DNA of 64,000 nt. Source: Limnomonas spitsbergensis (Eukaryota; Chlorophyta; Chlorophyceae; Chlamydomonadales). Below, in pieces: positions 30,026 to 41,400 of the stretch. The DNA is taken from NCBI GenBank assembly GCA_037349105.1, contig JAYJMM010000068.1, forward strand, positions 867,001-931,000. Reading direction: 5' to 3'. Made by a program: the position numbers and the translations under genes. The notes beneath the pieces are model-generated. The model made no database searches. It was given only the letters and a program-made list of their open reading frames with translations, and was not told where the DNA came from. Each line of letters starts with the position of its first letter. Within the stretch, counting starts at the first letter, position 1.

Positions 30026-30179
30026 TCTAGGAATGAATGCTCACCGGCAGCTGAGGCGGTGAGATCAAGATGTGGAGGTGCCACGACGTCCGGCTCTGGG
30101 TCAAGGAAGGGATCTGCAAAGGGAGGAAAGCACAGACCGTAGAACGCCCTAGGGTCCGCGAACCCCAACAAAATAATTT

Positions 30180-31400
30180 ATTTTCAGGTCACGTAGCCCC
30201 AAAAAATTAAAAACAGCCGCACAACGGCGAAATTTTATTTAATTTAACGCCGCGCAGCAGGAAATTTAATTTACCCGAATGCATCACTTAGAATAATATT
30301 AATCCCGTCCGCGCAGCATTTTCAGCTTGTATATTCAAACTCAGTTAAAACCTTCACGGGCAGCATGAATCAGCATAGTCATCCTCCTCCGGTACACGGT
30401 CAGCAAAAAAATAGCATAGTCATCATCCTCCGCCACCTCCGTCTCCTCCTCCCACTCCCACACCCCCTCCTCCTCCCACTCCCCTCCTCCTCCACCTCCT
30501 TCACCTGCCCCTCCTCCTCCTGATCCTCCTCGTCCCCCTCCCCCTCCTTCTCCGCCCGCTTCGCCATGGCCTTCTTAGCCTTGCACGTGGCTTTCTTTGC
30601 TTGCTAGTCTTGTTGCTCGGCAGCCTCTTCCGCGTGGGATTGGCCACCATGCCAGCAGCCACTGTCACAGCATGGGATGGCTTAAGGGCTGCTGGCTAGC
30701 CCAGTTTGGGCCGGGCCGAGGCCGAGGATCCCAAAACCCTGAACTGAACATCCTTAGAAGCTGGTGGTAGTGTCATGCTTTAATACTTGAGAAGACTAGA
30801 AACGGATCACTGAACGGATGTCGAATCAAACAGTCGCGCACTAGCGCGTTTTCTTGGTAAAAAGTGTTGTTTTTAATTCATACCGCGCACCCCCAGAATA
30901 GTTGTTCGGGCACTTGACTGACACGCTGCGCAGCGGCGATTTTTGAATTATTATTACCGCGCACCCCAATAATTCATTAATTATGAGCGAAGTCTAAGAC
31001 GTTCTGCGGTAGTCAATTGAAATAGGAGTTCCGTATATTTTTGTTACGGGGTTGATGGTTCGGTAGGCGTAGATTGAGCGTTACGGAGTGGAGTCGTAAC
31101 ATATTGTTACGGACGGATTCCGTATTGGGTAGTCAGCATTGATGGATGTGTTTGCTTGGATGATATTGTCGTATGCTTTAGGATGAGGTTTTGCGGGATT
31201 CGTAACTGGTCGTAGTGGCCGGCCAGCATTGTTTGGTGCGTGCGCTTGGAGCAGCTTGACTTATGGTATAGGATTAGGTTTTCATGGAAGGTGGCCGGAA
31301 GGTCTTGGCTGTGGGTTCCCATTGCTCTAAGAGCTCGGCTATTTGTTTGTGCAGCTGGATTCTTCCATCGTATTCATAATATAATCTGGTCCTATTTACA
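30180..31400. other. Gene-poor stretch with AT-rich repeats and a CT-rich tract
   Basis: No gene is seen. It contains a polypyrimidine run rich in ctcctcc (about 30,430-30,560) and two members of a dispersed AT-rich family marked by ccgcgcacccc and gcgcagcgg (about 30,200-30,290 and 30,880-30,990), also found near 39,040-39,160 and 42,100-42,190. Confidence 0.5.
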
Positions 31401-32819
31401 ATGCCGCTAAAGCCTCTTCGTCTGAATTTTACGGCTTTATGCCAAAAGTTGACGCCGGCCGCGAAGGCACGCAGATTTTCTGCGACTGCCCCTCCTGGTG
31501 AGGTTCAGCAAACGTGCGGCACGGTGCACGGGATCGGTCGTTTCTCCAGAGTGGAGGAGTGCAGCAAGGCCGTCAGCGATGTGTTTATCCGTCCATTCGT
31601 AACCAGCGACGTGAGTTTGAGTAGATAGCAGCTACGTCTTTTGTGCCGTCGTTTAGAAATAACGCGACGTTATACCCCTGCGTGTTATTCGCGTGGCATG
31701 AAATGCATTTCATGCACGTGATTCGTGTGGGTCCGTGTCATGTTAACTGCCCGCGTGATGCCTCGCCTGTTTCGTTGTTTAGGTTTAGGAACTAGTGTCC
31801 GGACAGAAGTGCAGTTATGACTGTATTTTTTGTTCTTTATTACAGGAACATGTTCTGAGCGGAGCCGTGGCTGTTGGCCTGCCTGTGTCCGACCTATCCT
31901 GCTCGAACAACACTGTTGGTCACGTGTGTGCGCTGTATGGGACCGATGTCTTCGACGTGTCTGGTGCGGATATGAATTGCCTCATGGAGGCTTTGCTTAC
32001 GTCGCCCAAGGTCGCGTCGTTCAAGGACATCGCTGTCAGTGAGTATTTAATGCTAACTGTCCCTGGCTCGCACGTTTTGCAGACATCATTGCCTTGTGTG
32101 TTCAATCTATGCTGTCATTCCTTGGCCTGTGGACTACTAGTTTGGATTTTGACATATGTTCGTACTAATGAGTTGCGCTGAATGCTGCATGGCGTTTGGT
32201 ATTTGCATGTGCGATCGTGTTGCACGAATGAATGGTTTTGGATTTCCGATCGCTTTGCCGTGTTCTTGATTTGATTTATGCAGGGATAACTTTCCATATT
32301 ATGGTGCGAAAGGAGCCTCCTCATTGAAATGTGTCTCTCTGCCCGGTATGTTCAGGCTTTAATGTTTTGCCAACAGCGGCTGGCCTCCGAGCCTTTCTCC
32401 TTCACCACGCTAAGGAGCAGGTATCCAACGATTCCCTGTCGAGAATCCAGATGGAGGAGGTCATCAGCGATCTCAGTGGCGTCGGTGGACAAATGTTGGG
32501 ACTGAACGTCGTCCGCTGGGCGAGCGTTATGTTCAGCCAGCCCATCGTCGTCTACATCGTGGATGCTGAGGAGGTGCAAGGAGTTCATGTCTCAGCTCTG
32601 GCTGTGATTGGAGAGGAGCAGCAGGACATCCGTACTTTGGGGGGGACCGTAGGATTTGGGGAGACCGTAGGTTTTAGGGTCCGTAGGGGGGCTGTACGGG
32701 GGCCCGTAGGGGCCCTTCGGAAGGTAGGAAGGCGTATGTTTTGTTTGGGAGGTTTGCGGCCAGGATTCAGTCGTTGGTTTTGGCAAGTCACGGTTATGAT
32801 TCATTTGGAGGGGATATGA
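31401..32819 (+). CDS. Three-exon gene, possible OTU-like cysteine protease
   Basis: Exons 31,401-31,610, 31,846-32,038 and 32,356-32,819 join with canonical GT-AG borders and matching phases (0, then 1) into 288 residues. Residues 111-120 read ADMNCLMEAL, close to the OTU signature D-G-N-C-L-F, with Cys115 as candidate nucleophile. LRAFLLHH follows at 145-152, and GGQMLGLN...QPIVVYIVD at 178-204 resembles the Gly-Gly..PI.V block of OTU domains; His212 is a candidate catalytic His. OTU proteases remove ubiquitin. The last 70 residues come from a GTAGG-rich repeat and look non-native, so the true 3' end may be spliced elsewhere. Residues 1-70 are not recognised. An acceptor at 32,283 is also possible but gives an early stop. 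Confidence 0.45.
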
Positions 32820-33139
32820 ACTAGTCACCGAACGTAGGCAAGACATACAAAGTGGCACAAAATGTGTGATGCCGCGTATCCCTCCAAGACGGGCCAAACC
32901 TGACGCGACGTTTGTCTCGGGGACGCAGTCCACCCTGAAAGCGTTATGACCTCTCCCGCCAAATCCTGAATACCCGGGCCTCAAAATCTGAGGCACTTTG
33001 GCTACTGACGACGTTCGTATATATGATCCGTCTGGTTGGAAGCGTGACGTGTGTAGTAGGATGCGGCGTCACTTTTCCGGGGTGCCCGTTTCACCCTGGA
33101 ATGACCCTTGAACTTTTCAATCGGAAACGGGCTCTTAGG

Positions 33140-33535
33140 GGAGACTGTAAAAAAATTGCCTAGTAAAAAGTGAGCACCAACAAAAAAAAAACAGACTGAC
33201 GACAAACCTTATATGCCTACTGAACGACAATCGACGCTTGGCAGGCACCGGGCTGGCTTGATACTTGGTCTTCCGCCGCAAGTGCACCTTCGATTAAAGG
33301 AAGCGGATACCAATGTGCTTCGAATGTACTAAACGTCGAGTGTAGGCGATATGTATTCGAAAAGCTTTTGTAATGTATGCGCAGGTGTATGCGTTGTAGG
33401 GCGATGGCATCTCTCGTCGGCCAACCACCCAACGCACACAAACGACTGGTGACGCTCGGCATGCTCGGCTGGGTTGCTACGTAGTCTTCCGCCGCAAGCG
33501 AGACCTCGATTAAAAGAAGCGCATTAACAATGAGA
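33140..33535 (+). repeat. Dispersed repeat family A, copy 1
   Basis: Matches 45,205-45,735. Shared order: gggagactgtaaaaaaatt, a poly-A stretch, gacgcttggcaggcaccggg, then tagtcttccgccgcaag..cctcgattaaa(a/g)gaagcg occurring twice, with gagtgtaggcgatatgtattcg between. Confidence 0.75.
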
Positions 33536-33537
33536 TT

Positions 33538-33575
33538 AGTGCTGTGCGATTACGCCGTAATCCGCTTTTACAGTA
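33538..33575 (+). repeat. gattacgccgtaat family, partial copy
   Basis: agtgctgtgcgattacgccg and the following taatcc match the start of the copies at 48,903-49,052 and 50,930-51,075, then diverge. Confidence 0.65.
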
Positions 33576-34409
33576 CCGTAGACGCTAATCTTAGGGGTGG
33601 TGCGATGTATGCGGGGTTTTAGTTCACGGCAAAATATCAAATTAAATGACACACCATCAAAACAGAGGTGTATTTCGTGAGCGGTGCGATCATTGAATCC
33701 TATTCAGAACCGGACGCATGCATTCAGATAATTGATAGGTGCATGGAGCATTTTCAACAGCATGGTCATTCTCATTGTCTAATACCACCGTAATTCAGAG
33801 CAGCAGCTGTTAATAATTCTCACATGCAGCACTGCTGCCCTCACCCTCAAGCTGACGCCTTGCCCTTCTCCTGCGAATGGACGGGCATGCATGCTGGAGC
33901 AGCTGCTCATCAGGCGTGAGGCGCTGAGCTGATTTGCGTGGCTGTAGCAGATGCAGCTGCTCCTGGCATTTGCAACTGGCTTTTGGCTGAGTTGAGAGAA
34001 CATGTGAAGCTGATGCTGCCATTGTGTCCCCCCTTTTGTCACATGCCGCTCTGTAGCATACATCATGTGCATGGGTGCCATGTGGATTGCTGACAAGACA
34101 TGCTGTCCAATCATCTGCCGTTGCGATTGCCTGTCTCTTGCCATTTTTTGCCGTACGGTCACAAAATAGGCAGTTGTGTTTCGGTCGCAACATCTGCTAC
34201 GTCCAGAACAGCTCAAATAACGATACAATCCATGATGCAGGCGGGAGTCCAGGAACCGGTTCAAACATCGATCAGGAGCCTTCCATTCTTGCCAACTGAT
34301 AGTAATGTATATATAGTACTGTTCTGACTCGATCTTCTGGGTTCCAATGTCGTAGGTTCTTGACAGGGGCCTATGACATGCAGCATGCAGTATCATTGGC
34401 TCGGAGGTG

Positions 34410-35140
34410 TCAATAACGTTACACCTCTGGGCCCGCTCAAAGCTCGGCTGCGTGGGCGCCCAACTGTTCAGAGGGGAGAAAAGAAGAAACTAAAAGGAAG
34501 AGGGGGGGAAAGGACAAAATGAAAGGCCGGGAAGGCAAAGAAGACCAAGTCGGACACCTGAGTTCCACTAGAGACTTGCCCTCAACAAAGCCTCAAAAAA
34601 GGAAAAGTCCACAAAACAAAAGCGTATCCCACCCATACTTGCAAGCCCACTGATCAGAAGGGAGAAGAGAATCAACTGAAAAAAAACGAAAAAAAAGACC
34701 AAAGGGAAGGCCGGAAAGGCAAACGACACCGGCGAATCCCTAGAGACTAACCCTCAACAATGCCCACAGCACAGTCCACAAAGCGGCTCAGCCAGGTACA
34801 GCTGGTGGAAGTTAGCGGCAGCGCCCGGAGGACCTGCCCACCCCCGCTCCCGTAACTGCTCCCTGACACTAGGGCACTGGAAGCACACATGTAGCGCATC
34901 CTCCACCTGCTCGCTAGCCCCCCGCACCCAACACCGCTGGCAGCAGCGTGCCTCTTGCCGCTGACCGTTGCGCCGTCCTGTGGTATCAGCCGTGCTGATT
35001 GCGCCGAGCCGCAGTCGCAAATTTATGCGCACACAAGCACACTCCCTCTGGCTAGTGCGGTTCCTTCGATCCCAGCGTGCCGCAACTGGTCTCGCTACAG
35101 TAATGTAGATAGTGAAAGACACGTGTTTTCGATCGCACAT
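34410..35140 (-). pseudogene. LINE (non-LTR retrotransposon) 3' end
   Basis: The minus-strand frame 34,754-35,140 ends with CCQRCWVRGASEQVEDALHV and FQCPSVREQL, the zinc-binding C-terminal module that follows the reverse transcriptase in many LINEs. A 3' untranslated stretch runs to about 34,410 and ends in agaggtgtaacgttattgac. The same terminal sequence occurs at 44,480-44,580 on the plus strand, which confirms a repeated 3' end. The copy is 5'-truncated, with no RT domain present. Confidence 0.6.
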
Positions 35141-35487
35141 ATCCTCATTCCCGTGTGATGAGTGTGCAGGCGACGATATTCGAAAACCCCCTCAACTAGA
35201 CCCTAAACACGAGCCCCGAGCCCCCACCGCGCCGCTTGCCCCCAAAGGCGTAATATTATTTAATTATATGCTTTGATAAAGATATTTACACCGAGAAGCC
35301 CCGGAGATTTTCCGCTCCCTCTTCCTGTACCCCTAGGGCCCAGGGCCAAAAATGCCCGATGCCTCCCACTCCCCTTGGCGGGGATGATAAACACCGTTTA
35401 TTTGTCGAGTTTATGATGAATGCTTGTGATCCTTAGCATTTATAGCCCGCTCGTGCCACGGCAACGGTGTTCTTTTGGAGGCACGTC
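35140..35487. other. Upstream region of the glycosyltransferase gene
   Basis: About 350 bp between the LINE remnant and the signal-peptide ATG at 35,488. It should hold the promoter and 5' leader, but no clear TATA box or other site stands out. Confidence 0.3.
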
Positions 35488-38400
35488 ATGGCAGCGCACA
35501 AATCGAGGAGGCTGAGTTGTGTCATCTTCAGCTGCGCGATATTCTTCCATGTCACATTGGCCGCGGACGACTTTCCCTCGCCGGGGGAGGAGTGCATGGG
35601 CCTTCACAAGCTCAAAGATACCGTACCATTGGCCGCTTGGAAGACAACCGTCAAAGATATCCCCCGCAGCGCTGTCATGCTCACATCTTGCGACCTTGAG
35701 GTGCGAGGGCATTACCTTTCACCTCTCACCAATCATCCATCCACGTCAAACCCAGCACAATTATTCACGCATGGCCAGGCCTACACAGTGCCAGACACCC
35801 TATACAGATCCTATGCAGAAGGACCCTATGCCAATGGGTACACACATTCACCTTTGGGAGGAAGACGGGCAGCCACCACCGGCTAATTTTAACCAATCAG
35901 ACCAAAGATCTGCCGGCCGTAGGCTTGTCAAGGTTTGGTCTGCGGTGGCCTAAGCAGCTGGGCTTGCGGCACCAAGCCCTACTGGCAGTAGGCCCATTTG
36001 CAGCTAAAGTGTAGCTGAGATACCCTACAAAAAATCGCGATGCGCCACCATGGGGAGAGCGACTCCACCGCTGGACATGACTCATTTGGAAGGGTACCTG
36101 CATGGCTAATTCTTTAGCTTGTGCGGTCCGCTGACCCTCGCTCTGATCTGGGTTTATCATGGAAAATCAAGTTATGCGCAAACAGTCCAAACAATCCCCA
36201 CGGTGCGCAGTGCATGGGTAGCCTGTTTGAGCCCTTCATGTGGAGCCTCACAAAGAACCGAGATGGCGACATGTCTCCACATCTAATTGTTGTGTGAGTG
36301 GCTTCAGGAATGGAAAATGAAATCTGCATGGAAAGAATGTCCTTGGCATATACTCTGCAACATGTTTTCACTCTTAACTATCTAGCTGGTCACCTGTTCC
36401 ATTACATGGCCCTCAGGACAAGTGACCTTGATTTTCCTAAGGCCACACATGGATTTGCTCGACTCATGTATATTTCCCAGCCAGCCATTTCCAGACATTT
36501 CCGGGAATGTGCTTACCTGAGGAAGATCCTTGCCTGACTGCACAGGGGCAACAGCAGGAATGCGTTCTTGCTCTGTGACAGCAAACGCTCTCAGTTCAAG
36601 CATCACTGCATCCTTGACAGAATGTGAGTGCTCACAAGATGGACATAACCTAAGGTGATGATAGAGACCCCGGTGGACGATTGAATTACTCGCCTCACAT
36701 CTGATTTGAAGAGATTGACGAATGGGTACAAGTATTGAAGGATCTGCAGTTTGACCCCCCAAACGCTTGACACCTCAGATCTTGTTCCTTGCATAGGTGC
36801 CCACCTCAGCGAGACGCCCCGGGGGGGACTGTTGAGCTTGGGGAGGGAGCTAATGCCCAGGCCCCGGCGCGCCTTCTCTGGACACTTCAGAGAGTCAGCT
36901 GGACAGTGGAGGTGTTGAAGCTGGAAGTGTCTATCATGTGGACGGTGCGTCAACTTGTGAATGTTTATAAATAAGGGGTCATCAACTCATGGGGACGGTG
37001 CGTTAAGACTTGTGTATGTTTCTACAACATGGGGTCAAGTGGACAATACGTCATACCTCATGCATGTTTCTAACTAGTGGCATCATGTGAGGCATGCAGG
37101 CTGCTATAATGCGTTCTTCTCCTTTCTATGCAGGATATGGACATCTCCTACTTTCTCAACCCTCTCAAGTTCTTGTTTGAGGCGGCTCCTGAAGCGGACA
37201 TTGTTCTGAATTCGGACACTTGTGAGGCTGTGTGAGCGTGTTGGAATTATTGCTCTTCAACAGTGGGACGTCATGGTTCTTTTTTGTGTGAATTGAGCAT
37301 GCAAACGTGGAGAACCTTGCCTTCTGGGTGGTGTGGATGCCAGTTTTCGTGCGTCCATTATAGGAACGTTTTCACTGCTTTACCATGGCTGAACCTCACC
37401 TTCGCCTGTTCGTGCAGGGGGCGGTCAGTACTCCTTCAGGGGAGATGTGTGCAAATACCCCAACGCCTCAAGCCGCACGGCTGTCTGCCACCCGGATGGG
37501 GTGCCCCCCACCGGTATTTGCTGCCACTCCAGGTTGAACTCGGCGGTTTTGTTGATCCACCCAGGAGCTGCAGGTGCCTCATTCCTTCAAGTCTGGCATG
37601 CGGTGGGTGTTGAGCATGCCATATCAGTGTTTCGACAGCTCCTGTCCAAGGTATCATGCGTTCATTAGCCAAGTACATTGTTTAAGGTTTGGGGTGTGGG
37701 TTGGTCAAGTGATGCCGAAGGTGTCATGCGGTCATCATTCAATCAGCGATGTTGTGAGGATCTTGTAATCTATGTCCCAGTGCCGGAATTCCTTTATTGA
37801 GGCAGGGGAGTGAAGGCATCTCCATCGCCAAGCTTTAAGCTGGAAAATATGGCAACGAATTTCGTCTCAAAATCACAAATAATGGCGTGTGATGCCCAAT
37901 GCTTCAGGCTCTTTTTGAGGAATTGGTGGTTAAAGGCAGCATGTGGAATGGGTCCTGGACAATGGACCCGTCTGATCTACTTGGAGGCATGGTCAGGTCT
38001 GCCAAATTCCAAGACAGCCCTGATACGCTCATGCAAGCTGCTACATACGAGGTATGTAGCGGCAAAGCATATGACCCCTGGCATGCTTCCAGACAGTATA
38101 TATTTTAATGTCTCTGTTGTTATTGAGCGATGCTTGCGTCAGTGTCTGATTTAGTGTGTACCAGACCACGTTTACGTTTATCAGGCCGCAGGGCAGCCAC
38201 CACTGGGCTTATGGGGACCAAACCTTGACCAGCATACGGCTGGTAGCCCAAGCAGCAGGGCTTGCTGCACCAGGCCCCCTCAGCCACGACGTAGCTGCTC
38301 TGCAGATGAAGCACCCTGGAATCGACAACATCTTGCATTGCACATCCACAGTGGGATCCCCAGGCTGTCGGCTACGTCAAAACTGGCATCATGAAGCGGG

Positions 38401-41400
38401 CGCTGGATGAGCAGATCTACTTGGTCAGCGCCACGCGCATCAACAGCATGTGCGGAGGGCAGTGCGGCTTCCGGTCGAACGCAGAGCAAAGCATCCCCAA
38501 GCGTCAGCGTCCCAAGACAGGGCGGGGAGCTGGGTACGCCCATCACTGGGCAGGGAAGCAAGCCGGCGGGACTGGCCTGTCCTCGCGGCAGCTTGTCTGC
38601 TTGATGCCCGCAGAGGTTGCCGACAAGATGGTCGGTTTCCACCAGACCTGTGTCCTGGGCAGCGACTCCATGGCGGTCAAGCAGGCCCACATGTTGGCGT
38701 GGCACAACTGGGCGGTGCAGGACTGCGACACCTGGCTACCTGAGAGGGAGCGCCTGCCACCTCCGGCGCCGGTCTACCTCATCACCGCACTCTCAGGCCA
38801 GCAGCCGGTGGAGCATCTCCGACGGTTGTATGCCAGCATCGATTTCAGGCTGATGCGCCAGTGGGTTGTTGTCCACGACAGCCCTGCGGCTCAGTTCAGC
38901 CGGGCTTGGGTGAGCGGTGATGTGGAACCAGTCTTAGGGTCTTCTTTATAGTGTTGAGCGATGTACTATCGTGAAGGTCGGCCTTTTGACAGTGCCAAAA
39001 AAAAAAACGTAAGAACCGGATAGGGTTCGCGCACCCCGGATTTGGATATTTTAGCAAATCGTCCGCGCTGGCAAATAAGCCATGACTCCGCGCAGCGCAG
39101 TTACCGTGCAGTAGCCAAGTATTTTATTTTCTGAGCGCGTAGCCAAAACGATTTATTAATACAGGTCCGCGCCGCTACTAAAAAAAAGTTCGCACATGGC
39201 AAATAGCGATCTGTCGCACGTAAGCCCGAGTTGCCAAGCTGTCGAACAGGGGCGCGTTCACACAATGTCCAAATTGCAATAATTGGGAAATTGGAAGTAA
39301 CAGTGTGTTTGCAGTGGAGGAATAGCAAGAGGAATAGCACTGTTCCTCGGTAACCGACACGTTTACGTTTCCTGTGGCGGAAGAACAGTGCGAGGATAGG
39401 CCTGCCAAAAACGTGTTCTTTGTGACCCCCGTCCATGGGAAGGTGGCAGCTCTTTCCCGAAAGAATATACGACAGCGGGGCGTCCACTCACAACTTTGAA
39501 AGACATTGCTTTTTTTGCGAGGTGCAATATGGATGCTAGTGTACAAATGCAGCGGTCATTTTGAGCTTAAGTTGTCGCGAGGGGAATATGAAGTCTAACT
39601 CGCCATTGCCACTGGCACTGGCGTTGATTACCTGCTCTTGAAGCGTCACAAGAGCCAGGATGATGCCCATTATCGCGACCAGGTCTTCATAACATTGCGC
39701 CGCAGGCAATATTGTGAGCAAGGAGCAAATCACGAGCAAATCACGAGTGAGCTCGGCATTCCTTCAAACAGTTCCATGCCTGTTCTTGCTGCAATAAAAG
39801 CACGCTAGCTTCAAGGACATACGGTAACTCAAGATGCTAAGATTCCCCGCTGCGAAGTATGAAAAGTTAGAAAAGATAGTCAATTTGCCGTGTTGTTATG
39901 TTACCGGTCATGAGTCCCTGGTACTGGGTACCAGATAGTTGCAACATTATGGCGTTAACTGGAGAGCTGTTTCGGAAATCTGTGGCGCTTAGGACTAGGT
40001 TGCTTAGGACTAGGTTGACGGTGCTGGGTACTCAGAACTAGGTACTAGGTAGAGAAGAGCAGCAGGGCATCACATTTGATGCATGGGACATGTGCCCGTA
40101 AACCGGTACACGGAACTCTCAATTTGTGACTGTAAAGTGGAATCGGCGATTATGAGTAACCTTGAACCTTGAACCTTGAAGATATACTTTATATTAAGTC
40201 GCGAAAATCCCGAATGTCGCGACTGAAAACGTAGAAATACGGCATTTCAGCTACTGTGGGCTACTTGTGAGACAAGCGCATGCGTTCTCGTCCGATTCTA
40301 TACTCCAATAATACTCGTGTTACCTGGAATGGCCCCTAAGAAAGTAAAACGATCTATCCTTCTCGACAATGGCAAGCAACTGCACTTAGGGACCGAGTGG
40401 GAGCCTGAGGCTCTGTGTGCCGAGCTGAATAAGATTAAGTGAGTTTGGAACAATCTCTATTCCATCGTCCTGGGCAAGGAGAACGCTGGCGATGCGTGTT
40501 GCTACCTTCAATGCAAAGGCTGCAGGCAGAACTTGTCGCCGTCCAACCCATCTGCTTCAGTCAAGGCGCACTACCACCCAGGCATGTCTGCAGCCTCGAT
40601 CCTGGATTTTACTCTGACTAACTTGAGAACTTAGGAATAGTCACGCTATGAGTCTTAAATGTGTGCCTATTGATCATGTAGTGGTACTATAACTGAACCA
40701 CCGGACCAGACCTGCCCCATTTTGCGAACCCGCCAACCGCGTCAAACAAATACGGTGTTTTTATGTTTGGGGTCTTGGCTTTCTTAGATGGGACGAGTAA
40801 GCTGCATATTCTGAATGCCCTGATCAAGCTGAATCCATACCTCCATTTTTTTTACTCTGGGCGACTTTTTCCTGACTTGATATACATGGGCGGGGCATGT
40901 AAAGTATATTGCCGATGCCTACTCATATTCCAGTCCCAAAAATCTGAGGGGTGCGGAAGGTGGTTATTCAGACGGCAAGTATATGAAGATAGCATTCCTA
41001 TTCTCACCGGATCATCAGCCAGTGCAAAGGGAATGAAGGGAGAGGAGGCTGAAGGCAGATCCAGGAGTAGCAACAACAGCAGGAGCAGCAGATGCAGTGC
41101 CGTACCTCGGCAGCGATTTGGATGGGGATCCAGGCATGGCAGCCTGGACCAGCGGGCCAGAGGCACCAGGTCAGGGCTCAGCAGGAGCAAGGGAAGCTGT
41201 AGATATGATGTCTGTCTTGTGTTATTTTCAGCTTCAGTATCTCAGATCACGAAATATGTTGTTTAGGTTTGCTAGGGGAAGTGCCTTTGCTTCCTTGCGG
41301 CCCCTTTTTTAGCGCTAACCAAATCTATCAGTGGTTTCTTGTGAGTAACCAAAGTTCATTTAAACAAAACTCTGAGCAAATAATCTCGTGACAATCAATA

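Larger units (their letters stand above)
32820..34409. other. Gene-poor stretch with dispersed repeats
   Basis: No convincing gene. It contains one copy of repeat family A (33,140-33,535) and a partial member of the gattacgccgtaat family (33,538-33,575). Confidence 0.5.

Noticed and set aside
32640..32819. The GTAGG-rich 3' part of the OTU-like gene as genuine protein
   Set aside because: The DNA is a short-period repeat with no codon constraint visible; kept only as the formal end of the open frame.
37263..37613. A separate plus-strand gene at 37,263-37,613
   Set aside because: It reads intron sequence; the frame with LNSAVLLIHPG and the DMD motif is explained by exons of the glycosyltransferase gene.
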